DNA from: an uncultured Bradyrhizobium sp.
GTDB taxonomy: Bacteria > Pseudomonadota > Alphaproteobacteria > Rhizobiales > Xanthobacteraceae
Direction: 5' to 3'
DNA length: 64,000 nucleotides
Assembly (NCBI RefSeq): GCF_936943645.1
Contig: NZ_CAKZJO010000081.1
Location: 62,001-126,000, forward strand
Of the stretch, positions 7,402 through 15,250 are shown piece after piece (position 1 is the first letter of the stretch; every line of letters begins with the position of its first letter). The position numbers and the translations under genes were made by a program. The notes under the pieces were generated by a model. It worked only from the letters and a program-made list of their open reading frames with translations, searched no databases and was not told the origin of the DNA.

Positions 7402-8496
7402 TCAGGCCAGCCATTTCGGCACCCAGCGCTCGGGGCGCGGAGCACGGGTGAGATCGGCTTTCGCCTCGGAGAGCAACGCCGGCTCGCCGTCGATGGTCGG
7501 GCGCACATCGTATTCGAAGCTCGGCATGACGCGGCCATCGGCATGGAGGCCGAATTTCATCACGTACCACAGCCCAAGCTCAGGCTGTGCCTTGCGCATC
7601 TCCTCGCGCAGATCGCGCAGCAGGGATTCGATCGCGGCGGCCTCCTCGAACGGCTGCGGTCCGCGTGAGAGCACGCGCGCCTGATACTGCTTGCCGACGA
7701 TCGCGACCTCGAAACGGGTGCGGTCCCATGGATTCTTGCCCTTCGGCAGATGCGCGGCCAGCCGCCAGCCGAGCTCGGCCATCAGCCGATGATTGGCCCA
7801 GTAGTCTTCGCGATCCCGGCTCCATTTCTCCACGAAGCCGCGGAAGTCGGGAAGATCGGACGCGCTGTCATCACACCCCGTCTTGTCGCCGGCGGACTGG
7901 CCGGCAAGCCATTGCGCAAGCTCGACCGTCTGGGACTCGACGTCTTCGTGCGGGCGAAGGTCGCTCCAGGCGCTGTCGAAGGCTTGCGACGTCAGCTTGG
8001 CCAGCAAGGCATCGAGGCTCGGCGCCAGCAGCTCGTAATCGCCCTCGGAGCCAAGACCGACGATCGGCGGGTTGTCGCGGTCAAGACCCGCGCCGTACCA
8101 GCCGCCGACGGCCGAACCGTCCGGCAGCCGCATGAACAGCGAGAACCTGTCCCGCAACGGACTGCCGTCGACGATCGGCGCGTGATCGGAGAACTGCCCC
8201 TCAAGCGAAAAGCAGCCGACGCTGCCCCAGGGGCGCCCGTTGAGCCAGGCGGCAAAGTCGACCAGCAGCGGAGGCGCTTCGATGCCCGGCGGAAATGCGC
8301 CGCGAATACTGTCGAGGTCGATCGGGTAAGGCGTATCGGACAAGGTTGAAGACAATCTGGTTGGTCCCGCCCATCTTGGTCTGGGCGGAGTTGCGTCCGG
8401 TTCGATCACAAACGCGCCAGCGGCGCGATGGTTCTGCGGGGCGAGTGACGAAAAGGGACGAAACCGGCCGGTGTCGGGACGGGCTGCGTGCGTCAT
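7402..8496 (-). CDS. Hypothetical protein, possibly two-domain immunity/SMI1-like
   Basis: I do not recognise this 364-residue protein with certainty. The first half (about residues 60-190) contains WGSVGCFSLEG and GSEGDYELLAPSLDALLAKL, reminiscent of SMI1/KNR4-type folds. The last 110 residues (LWYVMKFGLHADGRVMPSFEYDVRP and WVPKWLA) recall the DUF600/YezG immunity family. No signal peptide or membrane segment. The first 45 residues are low-complexity and the ATG at 8496 has no clear Shine-Dalgarno; TTG codons near residues 46 and 50 are alternative starts. The gene is alone between a palindromic repeat and a divergent gene. Codon use looks native, so I believe it is real. Confidence 0.7.
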   Translation of the reverse strand: MTHAARPDTGRFRPFSSLAPQNHRAAGAFVIEPDATPPRPRWAGPTRLSSTLSDTPYPIDLDSIRGAFPPGIEAPPLLVDFAAWLNGRPWGSVGCFSLEGQFSDHAPIVDGSPLRDRFSLFMRLPDGSAVGGWYGAGLDRDNPPIVGLGSEGDYELLAPSLDALLAKLTSQAFDSAWSDLRPHEDVESQTVELAQWLAGQSAGDKTGCDDSASDLPDFRGFVEKWSRDREDYWANHRLMAELGWRLAAHLPKGKNPWDRTRFEVAIVGKQYQARVLSRGPQPFEEAAAIESLLRDLREEMRKAQPELGLWYVMKFGLHADGRVMPSFEYDVRPTIDGEPALLSEAKADLTRAPRPERWVPKWLA

Positions 8497-8577
8497 GTGA
8501 CACTATAGTGCATTCACGCAGGGGTCACGGACTCGTCCTAACTCTCCCCCGTTTTCAACGCGAGCGAGGAAACGAGG

Positions 8578-9219
8578 ATGAGCCGCCTCTCGAGCATGCT
8601 GCGCACGCAGCGCTTCGACGATTACCGCTTCTATCACCAGAGCACCGTCAACCAGACACTGCATCTCGTCAGCGCCGTGATCTTTCTCGGCTGTTACGCA
8701 TTGCTGTTCAGAGACCCTGCCCTCGCAGGCCTCGTCGGCTGGCTCGCGATGCTGACACGGCAGACCGGGCATTTCTTCTTCGAGCCGAACGGCTATGACG
8801 TCGTCAACGACGTCAGCAATGATTACAAGGAAGCGGTCAAGGTCGGCTACAACCAGACCCGCAAGATCATCCTGCTGCTGGTGTGGGGCAGCGCGCCGGT
8901 CGCGCTGTACGCGTTCCCTTCCCTGTTCGGGCTGTTCGATCCGCCGGTCTCGCGTTTCGATTTCATCCGTCACATCGGCTCGCTCTGGCTCGCGATCGGC
9001 GTCGGTGGCGGCCTTGCCCGCATGCTCCAGCTGTTCGCGACACGCGATGTCACAACCGGCCTCGTCTGGGTGTTCAAGGTGCTGACCGATCCCTTCCACA
9101 ATATCGCGCTGTACTGGAATTCGCCGCTCAAGCTGCTGCGCGGCGAGCTGATCGACACGTCGATTGCGGACGCCGATTGGGGCCGTGACCACGCCGAGGA
9201 AGCGCCGCACCCGACCTGA
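8578..9219 (+). CDS. Membrane protein resembling Mpo1/DUF962 family
   Basis: This 213-residue protein has about four hydrophobic segments. The pattern NQTLHLVSAVIFL followed by TRQTGHFFFEPNG resembles the N-x-x-x-H and G-H-x-x-x-E signatures of the DUF962/Mpo1 group, whose yeast member is an Fe(II) dioxygenase of 2-hydroxy fatty acids. I infer a possible role in membrane lipid alpha-oxidation, but the match is by eye and tentative. The ATG at 8578 is supported by GAGGAAACGAGG just upstream. The region before it is AT-richer and promoter-like. It appears monocistronic. Confidence 0.65.
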   Translation: MSRLSSMLRTQRFDDYRFYHQSTVNQTLHLVSAVIFLGCYALLFRDPALAGLVGWLAMLTRQTGHFFFEPNGYDVVNDVSNDYKEAVKVGYNQTRKIILLLVWGSAPVALYAFPSLFGLFDPPVSRFDFIRHIGSLWLAIGVGGGLARMLQLFATRDVTTGLVWVFKVLTDPFHNIALYWNSPLKLLRGELIDTSIADADWGRDHAEEAPHPT

Positions 9220-9257
9220 GCGGTGCACGCGAAGGCTGTGTCGTGCAAAACACCCGC

Positions 9258-9286
9258 TTGACAAACCCTGCCATTCGGCTGTACGG
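9258..9286 (+). promoter_or_regulatory. Sigma-70 promoter of the argD leader
   Basis: A perfect -35 box TTGACA (9258-9263) is followed, after exactly 17 bases, by GTACGG (9281-9286) as a weaker -10. Transcription would begin near 9293, only a few bases before the ATG of the leader reading frame at 9296. The leader would thus be translated from an almost leaderless mRNA, as known for trpL in Sinorhizobium. Confidence 0.65.
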
Positions 9287-9295
9287 ACGCGCCCC

Positions 9296-9385
9296 ATGAT
9301 CAACCGGACCAACCAGCGCACCGAAATGCTCCGCCGTCGCTCCCGCGACGACGAGAGGGTGCGCCATGTCCGAGGACGCCGCTGA
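9296..9385 (+). CDS. Arginine-rich leader peptide of the argD attenuator
   Basis: A 29-codon frame begins with ATG at 9296 and ends with TGA at 9383-9385. Eleven of 29 codons are Arg, including three in a row at codons 13-15 (9332-9340) and another at codon 17. It has no Shine-Dalgarno, and the predicted transcript starts about 3 bases upstream. Its position between a strong promoter and an 11-bp terminator, in front of an arginine-biosynthesis-type gene, points to a regulatory peptide whose translation speed senses charged tRNA-Arg. High Arg content alone is weak evidence in GC-rich DNA; the case rests on the pairing segments listed separately. Confidence 0.62.
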   Translation: MINRTNQRTEMLRRRSRDDERVRHVRGRR

Positions 9386-9440
9386 ACCACTGAATTCAGC
9401 CGAGGTTTTCGAGAAGGCCGCACCCGCAAGGTGCGGCCTT
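9316..9440 (+). promoter_or_regulatory. Attenuator pairing segments 1-4
   Basis: Four segments can pair in mutually exclusive ways. Segment 1 GCGCACC (9316-9322) is complementary over 7 bp to segment 2 GGTGCGC (9358-9364). Segment 2, as GGGTGCG (9357-9363), is also complementary over 7 bp to segment 3 CGCACCC (9419-9425). Segment 3 is the 5' arm of the terminator whose 3' arm is segment 4 (9430-9440). The Arg triplet lies between segments 1 and 2, so a ribosome stalled there would cover 1, free 2 and favour the 2:3 antiterminator. This is the standard logic of trp/his-type attenuation. Confidence 0.68.
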
Positions 9441-9450
9441 TCTGCTTTTT
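9414..9450 (+). terminator. Intrinsic terminator of the argD leader
   Basis: An uninterrupted 11-bp stem (AAGGCCGCACC 9414-9424 with GGTGCGGCCTT 9430-9440) closes a 5-base CGCAA loop and runs into TCTGCTTTTT. It lies 47 bp before the argD start, between the leader frame and the gene, so it can only work as a conditional stop for argD transcription or as the end of a leader RNA. Confidence 0.85.
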
Positions 9451-9486
9451 GCACCCCTTTTCCACCCGCCTCCAGAGGAGTTCGAC

Positions 9487-10677
9487 ATGACGACGCATCC
9501 GTACGACGCGCTGATGGACATCACCGCACGGCCGAAGGCCGTGTTTGTCCGCGGCGCGGGCTCCTACCTCTGGGACGACGATCGCAAGCGCTATCTCGAC
9601 TTCGTGCAGGGCTGGGCCGTCAACTGCCTCGGCCACTCCCCGCCGGTGGTCGCCGACGCGCTCAGCGCGCAGGCCAAGCGGCTGCTAACGCCGAGCCCGG
9701 CCTTCTACAACGAGCCGAGCCTGAAGCTGGCCGAGGCGCTGGTCGCAAACAGCGCGTTCGACCAGGTGTTCTTCGCCAACTCCGGGGCCGAAGCCAATGA
9801 GGGCGCGATCAAGCTCGCGCGCAAATACGGCAGCCTGCACAAGAACGGCGCGTTCGAGATCATCAGTTTCGAAGGCGGCTTCCACGGCAGGACGCTGGCG
9901 ACGATGTCAGCCTCGGGCAAGAAGGCATTCGAACCGCTGTTCGAGCCGAAGGTCGCCGGCTTCAAGAAGGCCAAGCTGAATGACATCGCCTCGGTGGAAG
10001 CGCTGATCAACCACAACACCGTCGCTGTGATGCTTGAGCCGATCCAGGGCGAATCCGGCGTGTGGCCCGCGACCGATCAATTGCTGCAACAGCTGCGCGC
10101 GCTGACCGAGGCGCACGGCCTCTTACTCATCTTCGACGAGATCCAGACCGGCATGGGCCGGACCGGAAAGCTCTTCCATTACGAGCACGCAGGCATTGCG
10201 CCCGACATCATGACGCTCGGCAAGGGCATCGGTGGCGGCGTGCCGCTCGCAGCCCTGCTCGCAACCGAACGTGCCTCCTGCTTCGAGCACGGCGACCAGG
10301 GCGGCACGTTCAACGGCAACCCGATCATGTGCGCGGCTGGCCTTGCCGTCCTCGAGGAGGTCGGCAAGCCGGACTTCCTGAAACAGGTCGCCGAGACCGG
10401 CCTGCTGCTCGAAAGCGAGTTGCAGAAGGTCTCGGCCCGGCACGGGCTCGGCGGCGTCCGGGGACGTGGCCTGCTGCTCGCGCTCGATCTCAAGCTGCCG
10501 ATCGCGCCCGGCATCGTCGCTCAGGCATTCGAAGCCGGCGTGCTGCTCAACGCCCCGCAGCTCGACACCCTGCGCTTCATGCCCGCGCTCAACGTCGCGC
10601 GGGCCGAGATCGCCGAAATGATCGATTGTCTCGACGGAATTTTGACGAAGGCGGGTGCGGCAAGACGCGTGGCGTAA
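9487..10677 (+). CDS. argD: Acetylornithine/ornithine-type aminotransferase
   Basis: This 396-residue PLP enzyme belongs to the class III (ArgD/OAT) aminotransferases. ArgD converts N-acetylglutamate semialdehyde and glutamate to N-acetylornithine in arginine synthesis. Visible motifs are the PLP phosphate-binding NSGAEANEGAIKLARKY, the FDEIQTGMGRTG aspartate loop, and the Schiff-base lysine in MTLGKGIGGG. The ATG has a strong AGAGGAG Shine-Dalgarno. No argF follows, although the two are often linked in these genomes; the next gene is on the other strand. An Arg-rich leader and attenuator-like terminator lie directly upstream, supporting an arginine role. A broad-specificity paralogue (succinylornithine or GABA type) is not excluded. 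Confidence 0.85.
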   Translation: MTTHPYDALMDITARPKAVFVRGAGSYLWDDDRKRYLDFVQGWAVNCLGHSPPVVADALSAQAKRLLTPSPAFYNEPSLKLAEALVANSAFDQVFFANSGAEANEGAIKLARKYGSLHKNGAFEIISFEGGFHGRTLATMSASGKKAFEPLFEPKVAGFKKAKLNDIASVEALINHNTVAVMLEPIQGESGVWPATDQLLQQLRALTEAHGLLLIFDEIQTGMGRTGKLFHYEHAGIAPDIMTLGKGIGGGVPLAALLATERASCFEHGDQGGTFNGNPIMCAAGLAVLEEVGKPDFLKQVAETGLLLESELQKVSARHGLGGVRGRGLLLALDLKLPIAPGIVAQAFEAGVLLNAPQLDTLRFMPALNVARAEIAEMIDCLDGILTKAGAARRVA

Positions 10678-10695
10678 CACCGGCCTGATCCCGAC

Positions 10696-10724
10696 GCCGT
10701 CGCGCGCAACGCGCGGCGGCCTTT
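10696..10724 (+). terminator. Terminator after argD
   Basis: GCCGTCGCGC (10696-10705) pairs with GCGCGGCGGC (10711-10720), ten positions with one mismatch, followed by CTTT. It lies about 20 bp after the argD stop and before the convergent regulator gene. Confidence 0.6.
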
Positions 10725-10746
10725 CACCTCAGGTCTGACGAGCGTG

Positions 10747-11502
10747 TCACATGACGCGATGATGGTGATAGGGCATGTCACGAAAGACGCGGAATCGATC
10801 CTTCAGAATCTTCTCGCATTCGCAGGCTTCACGGCGTAACCCCGCCATATCCCGGATTCGAATGGCGCCCCGCGATCCCTCGATGATACCTCCTGCCTCG
10901 AAGTCCGACAGCGCCTTCGACACGCCTGGCCGCCTTACCCCGAGAGCCGACGCGATCATTCCATGCGTCACGGGAACGCGATCTTTCCCGATGCGGTCCT
11001 GAGCAAGCAGTATCCACCGCGCTACACGCTGGGGAATCTCGTGTCTGGCATTGCACAAGGCAATTTGCGCGTTGAGCGCGATCAACAACTGCACATACTT
11101 GAGCAGATGCTCGCGTGTCGCCGGGCTTTGCTGCAGGATGTCGCGAAACGCACTTGCTTCGATGCGAAGAGCGTTTCCGGGAACGCACACGACGCTTCGC
11201 TGAATTGTCTGCATCGTACCGAGCACCAGCGACACGCCGACAAATCCGAACTTGCCGACGACGGCCACCTCGACCAATCCATCCCTAGCGGTTCGAACCA
11301 TCCGCGAGACCACGCCGGACTCGATGAAATAGGCCGCATCCGGATAACGCAGCGCATCCTGAAGAATCTCGTTTCGCTTCAGCGAGACGGCCTTCAGGTG
11401 TGGTCGCAACAGAGCGAACTCTGCCTCAGGCAAAGTCGCCAGAACCGCATTCTGGACGCTAAACGGTACCGCACCGGCACTGCTGACGGGTTTCAATGTC
11501 AT
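10747..11502 (-). CDS. Crp/Fnr-family transcriptional regulator
   Basis: The 251-residue protein has an N-terminal cyclic-nucleotide-binding-type beta roll (about residues 25-130, with AAYFIESGVVSRMV and GKFGFVG), a long dimer helix, and a C-terminal winged helix (about 165-225, with GMIASALGVRRPGVSKALSDFE). No FNR-type cysteine cluster is seen at the N-terminus, so it is not an obvious oxygen sensor. Start at ATG 11502 is preferred (AGGA about 13 bases upstream); the frame is open to a GTG at 11610. Such regulators often respond to redox or small effectors; no ligand can be assigned. Confidence 0.85.
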   Translation of the reverse strand: MTLKPVSSAGAVPFSVQNAVLATLPEAEFALLRPHLKAVSLKRNEILQDALRYPDAAYFIESGVVSRMVRTARDGLVEVAVVGKFGFVGVSLVLGTMQTIQRSVVCVPGNALRIEASAFRDILQQSPATREHLLKYVQLLIALNAQIALCNARHEIPQRVARWILLAQDRIGKDRVPVTHGMIASALGVRRPGVSKALSDFEAGGIIEGSRGAIRIRDMAGLRREACECEKILKDRFRVFRDMPYHHHRVM

Positions 11503-11673
11503 TGGATCGTGCGTATCCTGCACAGGACCTCGAGCTGCAATCGGCACAACGATCGCTTCCAAGGCCGAAGCGACCCTCGGTATCGTCGCGAAACTAGCTT
11601 TCGATCCCACGTCTGTATTGTGACATAGTAGCGCAGACGCCGACAGACGGAACTGCAGCCCCGGAATCCTGCC

Positions 11674-13935
11674 CTACGACCCAGGCCAAATCGTCGGTGT
11701 CCCTGCTGCCGTCGGACGCGCGTTCTCGCCGAATTCGGTCAAGGCGACAATCCGCTCGCGGGTGCGGCTGCGTGCAGCATCGACCAGCATCGTTCCCGCC
11801 CAGCGGTAGACGTTGTTCTCCTTAACCTGCTGCCGCATCAGCTTCATCCGTTCGGCCTGCTCGTCCAGCGGCATGGTCATGGCCCGCTTGATCGCGGCGG
11901 CGAGTTCTTCAGTGTCGTAAGGATTGACGATCAGCGCTTCGGACATCTCTCGGGCCGCCCCGGTGAAACTCGACAGCACGAGCACGCCCGCGTTGTCATC
12001 GCGGCAGCTGACGAATTCCTTGGCGACAAGGTTCATGCCGTCATGGAGGCTACTGACCACGCAGACGTCTGCGGCGCGGAACAGCTTGAATACGTCGCTC
12101 GATTCGTAGTGTCGCGCGATCAGCCGGATGGGCGACTGGTCATCCCCATGGCGGCCATTGATCTCGGATGCGAGATTCTCTGCTTCCGACTGCAGCCGCG
12201 AATAGGTGCCGAGCTTGCTGCGAGTCGGGGCTGCGACCTGGATGAAGACGAGCCGCCCCTTCCAGGATGGATCGCGGGTCAACAACGCATCGATCGCCTG
12301 CATGCGGTCCGGAATGCCTTTGGTATAGTCAAACCTCTCGACGCCGACGATCACCTTGGTGTTTTCGACCAGATCGAATTTCGCCAGGACTTCCGCACGA
12401 CACGCGTCCCGCGCCGGGACTCCCGCGAGCGCGCCAGGCGGCCATTCGATCGAGATCGGATAGGCGCGGATCCTCGTCTCGTGGCCGCCAAGGCTGACCG
12501 CTTGCACCTCACGGTCGATCCGGCTCTCCACGAAACGATCGACGCACTCGATGAAATTGTTGCAGTGGAACTGAGTGTGAAACCCCAGGATGGTGCTCCC
12601 CAGCATCCCCTCGATGATCTCGCGCCGCCACGGGCAGATGCTGAACGTCTCGGCATTTGGCCACGGAATGTGCCAGAACGAGATGATCGTCGCCCTCGGA
12701 AGCCGCTGCCGGATCATCTTGGGAGCCAGCGCGAAGTGATAGTCCTGCACCAGCACGACCGGATCCTCGGTTCGTGCTTCCGCAACGACGGCATCCGCGA
12801 AACGCTGATTGACGCGTTGATACGTCTGCCAATCATCGGTTCGGAACGAAGGCCGCACGAAGACGATATGGCATAGCGGCCACAGCCCCTCGTTGGCAAA
12901 GCCGTAATAGTAGCCGTCCTGCTCCGCCTCGGATATCCAGACGCGGCGCAGCGCATAGGCTGGCGAACCCTCCGGAACCCTGATCCTGTCTTGGGCATCG
13001 ACAGTGTCCCGGTCTGCGCTCCCGCTGCCATGGGCGATCCAGGTGCCGCCGCAGGCCCGCATGATCGGCTCAAGCGCCGAAACCAGCCCACTCGCCGGCC
13101 GCTGCACGACAACTCCGTCATCCGTCCGGTTGTGGATGTACGGCTCTCGATTCGACAAGACCAGCACCTCGGCGCCCGGCAACACGCCGTTCAGCAGTTC
13201 CTGAAGTGCCCTTGGGGTCCAGTCGATCTGGTGCGTCAGGGTGAAATCTTCAGCCCGACGGAGCAGCTTGTGGATCTCGCGGTCCATGGCGGAGCCGCTC
13301 GCTGGAGGCCGCTCGCCTGACCTGCCCAGGCGCACCTCGTCGACCGCGCGCCTGAGAGAATTCATCCAGCTGCGCAGCATGAAGATGGCAAAGATGATGG
13401 TGCCGACCGTCAGCACCAGCACGACGCCGGCCAGAGAGGCAAGCAGGTAGGCGACCACCTGGCTGGAGCGCGCGCTCGCAAAGCTCAAGTCGGTCAGGAT
13501 CACGAGATAGGATCGGCCTTCACTGCTGCCGACGGGAAACGCAGCCACCAGAATTCGCCGGCCACCGCTGGCGATATCGGAGAAGCTCTCGCTCTCGAAT
13601 TTCGCGATCTTGCCGCAGTCGAAGCTCGCGGGCATTTCCGGCGTCGGAGCGACCAGCGTTCCTGCCCGACTACAAAAGCCGACGGCCAGGATCTTCTTGT
13701 CCAACGCCACGCGCCGGAACAGCTCGCTCAGGCGATCCCAGGATTGATCCGCTACGTCGCGGTCGAGAAACGGCTGGATCGCATTGAAGACGAGCCTCGA
13801 CCGCGCCTCGACGTCGCTTCGCGACCATTGTTGAACGACGCCTCCCGTGAACGGAGAGATTCCGAACGCAACAATCAAGGCGACTGCGACGCCGAAGACC
13901 GCGAAGCGGACGAAGTCCCTGAGCCTGATCGGCAT
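11674..13935 (-). CDS. Membrane-anchored trehalose-6-phosphate synthase with N-terminal sensor-like module
   Basis: This 753-residue protein joins an extracytoplasmic module to a GT20 enzyme. Residues 10-30 and 158-188 are membrane helices enclosing an outside domain of about 125 residues, followed by a linker like that of HAMP proteins. From about residue 255 to 735 lies a trehalose-phosphate synthase domain with WIAHGSG, VQDYHFALAP (the usual HDYHL position) and ERFDYTKGI. It would make trehalose-6-phosphate from UDP-glucose and glucose-6-phosphate. OtsA is normally soluble and about 460-500 residues, so this is an unusual fusion that may couple osmotic or redox sensing to trehalose synthesis. 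It is last in a four-gene operon, 3 bp after a DUF5985-type gene. Confidence 0.85.
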   Translation of the reverse strand: MPIRLRDFVRFAVFGVAVALIVAFGISPFTGGVVQQWSRSDVEARSRLVFNAIQPFLDRDVADQSWDRLSELFRRVALDKKILAVGFCSRAGTLVAPTPEMPASFDCGKIAKFESESFSDIASGGRRILVAAFPVGSSEGRSYLVILTDLSFASARSSQVVAYLLASLAGVVLVLTVGTIIFAIFMLRSWMNSLRRAVDEVRLGRSGERPPASGSAMDREIHKLLRRAEDFTLTHQIDWTPRALQELLNGVLPGAEVLVLSNREPYIHNRTDDGVVVQRPASGLVSALEPIMRACGGTWIAHGSGSADRDTVDAQDRIRVPEGSPAYALRRVWISEAEQDGYYYGFANEGLWPLCHIVFVRPSFRTDDWQTYQRVNQRFADAVVAEARTEDPVVLVQDYHFALAPKMIRQRLPRATIISFWHIPWPNAETFSICPWRREIIEGMLGSTILGFHTQFHCNNFIECVDRFVESRIDREVQAVSLGGHETRIRAYPISIEWPPGALAGVPARDACRAEVLAKFDLVENTKVIVGVERFDYTKGIPDRMQAIDALLTRDPSWKGRLVFIQVAAPTRSKLGTYSRLQSEAENLASEINGRHGDDQSPIRLIARHYESSDVFKLFRAADVCVVSSLHDGMNLVAKEFVSCRDDNAGVLVLSSFTGAAREMSEALIVNPYDTEELAAAIKRAMTMPLDEQAERMKLMRQQVKENNVYRWAGTMLVDAARSRTRERIVALTEFGENARPTAAGTPTIWPGS

Positions 13936-13938
13936 TTC

Positions 13939-14205
13939 TCAGCGCGACCGATTCTTGAGCATGATCGCCAGGATGATCAGTCCGAACATTGCGAGCCTCA
14001 GAACGTAGAAAACGGGTTCGAGTTCGTCGGACGTCTCGGTGAGACCGAGCGCGGCGCGCGAGACTGTGTCGATCGCGAACGCCAGAGCGAACAGCAGGAA
14101 GAAGACGTCGGAGGTTTGACGCCAGAATCTCGCGAAGAACAACGTGGTCGCGAACGAGGCCATCGCCACCGCGCCGGACAGGACCGCGGACAGATTGTTC
14201 GTCAT
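13939..14205 (-). CDS. DUF5985-type small membrane protein (second copy)
   Basis: An 88-residue protein with about three membrane helices (LSGAVAMASFATTLFFARFW, DVFFLLFALAFAIDTV, FYVLRLAMFGLIILAIML). It resembles its upstream neighbour in length and helix pattern, so the pair probably arose by duplication. Its ATG overlaps the neighbour's stop (ATGA, 14202-14205) and only 3 bp separate it from the trehalose synthase gene. The tight coupling suggests a membrane complex with that enzyme, which is inference. The family has no assigned function that I know. Confidence 0.75.
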   Translation of the reverse strand: MTNNLSAVLSGAVAMASFATTLFFARFWRQTSDVFFLLFALAFAIDTVSRAALGLTETSDELEPVFYVLRLAMFGLIILAIMLKNRSR

Positions 14206-14468
14206 GATTCAGTATCCCAGATCAATCCGTAGAGAAGTATGCTCATCGCGATCAGTGCGACGAACAGACGCAATGCGGAGAGATCGATATCCGGTAGCAC
14301 GACCTTGTCGAGCAGCAGGATCATGTTGTTGGCGGCGAGACCGAGGAAGCAAAGGCCGCTCCAGAGCAAGAGCCGGTATCTCTCGATACGGTATGCAGCG
14401 AGCAGCAGTCCGGCGCAAACTGCCGATGTCACAGCGCATAGTCCGTAGATCAACGACGACACCGTCAC
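14202..14468 (-). CDS. DUF5985-type small membrane protein (first copy)
   Basis: An 88-residue protein with three hydrophobic segments (SLIYGLCAVTSAVCAGLLLA, YRLLLWSGLCFLGLAANNMI, LRLFVALIAMSILLYGLIW). It starts with GTG at 14468, overlapping the stop of the upstream gene in a GTGA. Part of the operon ending in the membrane-bound trehalose-phosphate synthase. No catalytic motif is visible. Possibly a subunit or membrane partner of that enzyme. Confidence 0.75.
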   Translation of the reverse strand: MTVSSLIYGLCAVTSAVCAGLLLAAYRIERYRLLLWSGLCFLGLAANNMILLLDKVVLPDIDLSALRLFVALIAMSILLYGLIWDTES

Positions 14469-14842
14469 GACCCCTTCCGGAACTTGAAGGCCTCGGCGAA
14501 TGAGCCGATGCGGCGAGGTTTCGAGTGAACGAGGTTCGTGATGGGGATGAGATGTCGGGAGTAGACTGCAAGAAGCTGTTCGATCAGTCCCAGATTCTGC
14601 TCCGGCACGCCTTCAAGGCGGTAGACCTCATCGGTGCAGGTCAACAGCTCGGAGGCACAAAGGCGGCTCAACGCTTCGGCGGCCTCCGCCTCGCCGATGT
14701 AAAGCCGCCTCGCAAGCCGCGCCGAGTTCCACTGCGATTGCGGTTCGGATCGAATGAGAAGAAGCGCTTCGATCTGGGCCACAGAATCGATTCGCTTCAA
14801 GATGAAGCCGCGCAATTCGTCGGAAACGTATTGATCTGCCAT
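14465..14842 (-). CDS. Small protein, possibly winged-helix, heading the trehalose operon
   Basis: A 125-residue soluble protein starting MADQYVSDELRGFI. Residues about 20-80 (QIEALLLIRSEPQSQWNSARLARRLYIGEAEAAEALSRLCASELL) read like a winged-helix fold: helix, turn, recognition helix, then a VYRLEG wing. Function unknown; a transcriptional or protein-binding role is plausible. It is coupled by a GTGA overlap to the two small membrane proteins. The frame is open to a TTG at 14872, but the ATG at 14842 begins the well-behaved sequence. No strong Shine-Dalgarno for either. Confidence 0.65.
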   Translation of the reverse strand: MADQYVSDELRGFILKRIDSVAQIEALLLIRSEPQSQWNSARLARRLYIGEAEAAEALSRLCASELLTCTDEVYRLEGVPEQNLGLIEQLLAVYSRHLIPITNLVHSKPRRIGSFAEAFKFRKGS

Positions 14843-14896
14843 AGTGAGCGCGCAAGCATTGCGTTTCGGCAAGCACGCCTGCCGACGATCGCGACC

Positions 14897-15067
14897 CTAG
14901 TTGTCGCCGACGTCCTTGGGTCTTTCGGTGTTGCACGTAAGGCAAACAGACCGCGCGACGATTTGCCCGGCAACGGCACGCCGTTCGTGCAGATGAGGCG
15001 TTCTCGTCGCGCAGAACGCGCAGTACGCTTCCGGATATCTGAACTCCGTCTTTGCAGTCTTGGCCAT
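14897..15067 (-). CDS. Small zinc-ribbon protein
   Basis: A 56-residue protein starting MAKTAKTEFRY with two CxxC pairs (CAFC and CLTC) about 24 residues apart, typical of a treble-clef or zinc-ribbon fold. The ATG at 15067 follows a purine-rich GGGGGCAGCGAG. Role unknown. Upstream of the trehalose operon in the same direction, with about 55 bp between the genes. Confidence 0.6.
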   Translation of the reverse strand: MAKTAKTEFRYPEAYCAFCATRTPHLHERRAVAGQIVARSVCLTCNTERPKDVGDN

Positions 15068-15250
15068 CTCGCTGCCCCCATGCACCGAACTTCAATTCGC
15101 GAATGCCGCAATCACGATGGAATCGTGGCGGCTTCGAGAAGGTGATGTGCTGGAAACGGGGACGCAATCAGGCGTTAGGCCTGATCGGTCCGATACTGTA
15201 CCGAGAATTCGGCGGTTCGCGCCTCGAGTTCCGCTCCGCGCCCGGGCCTC

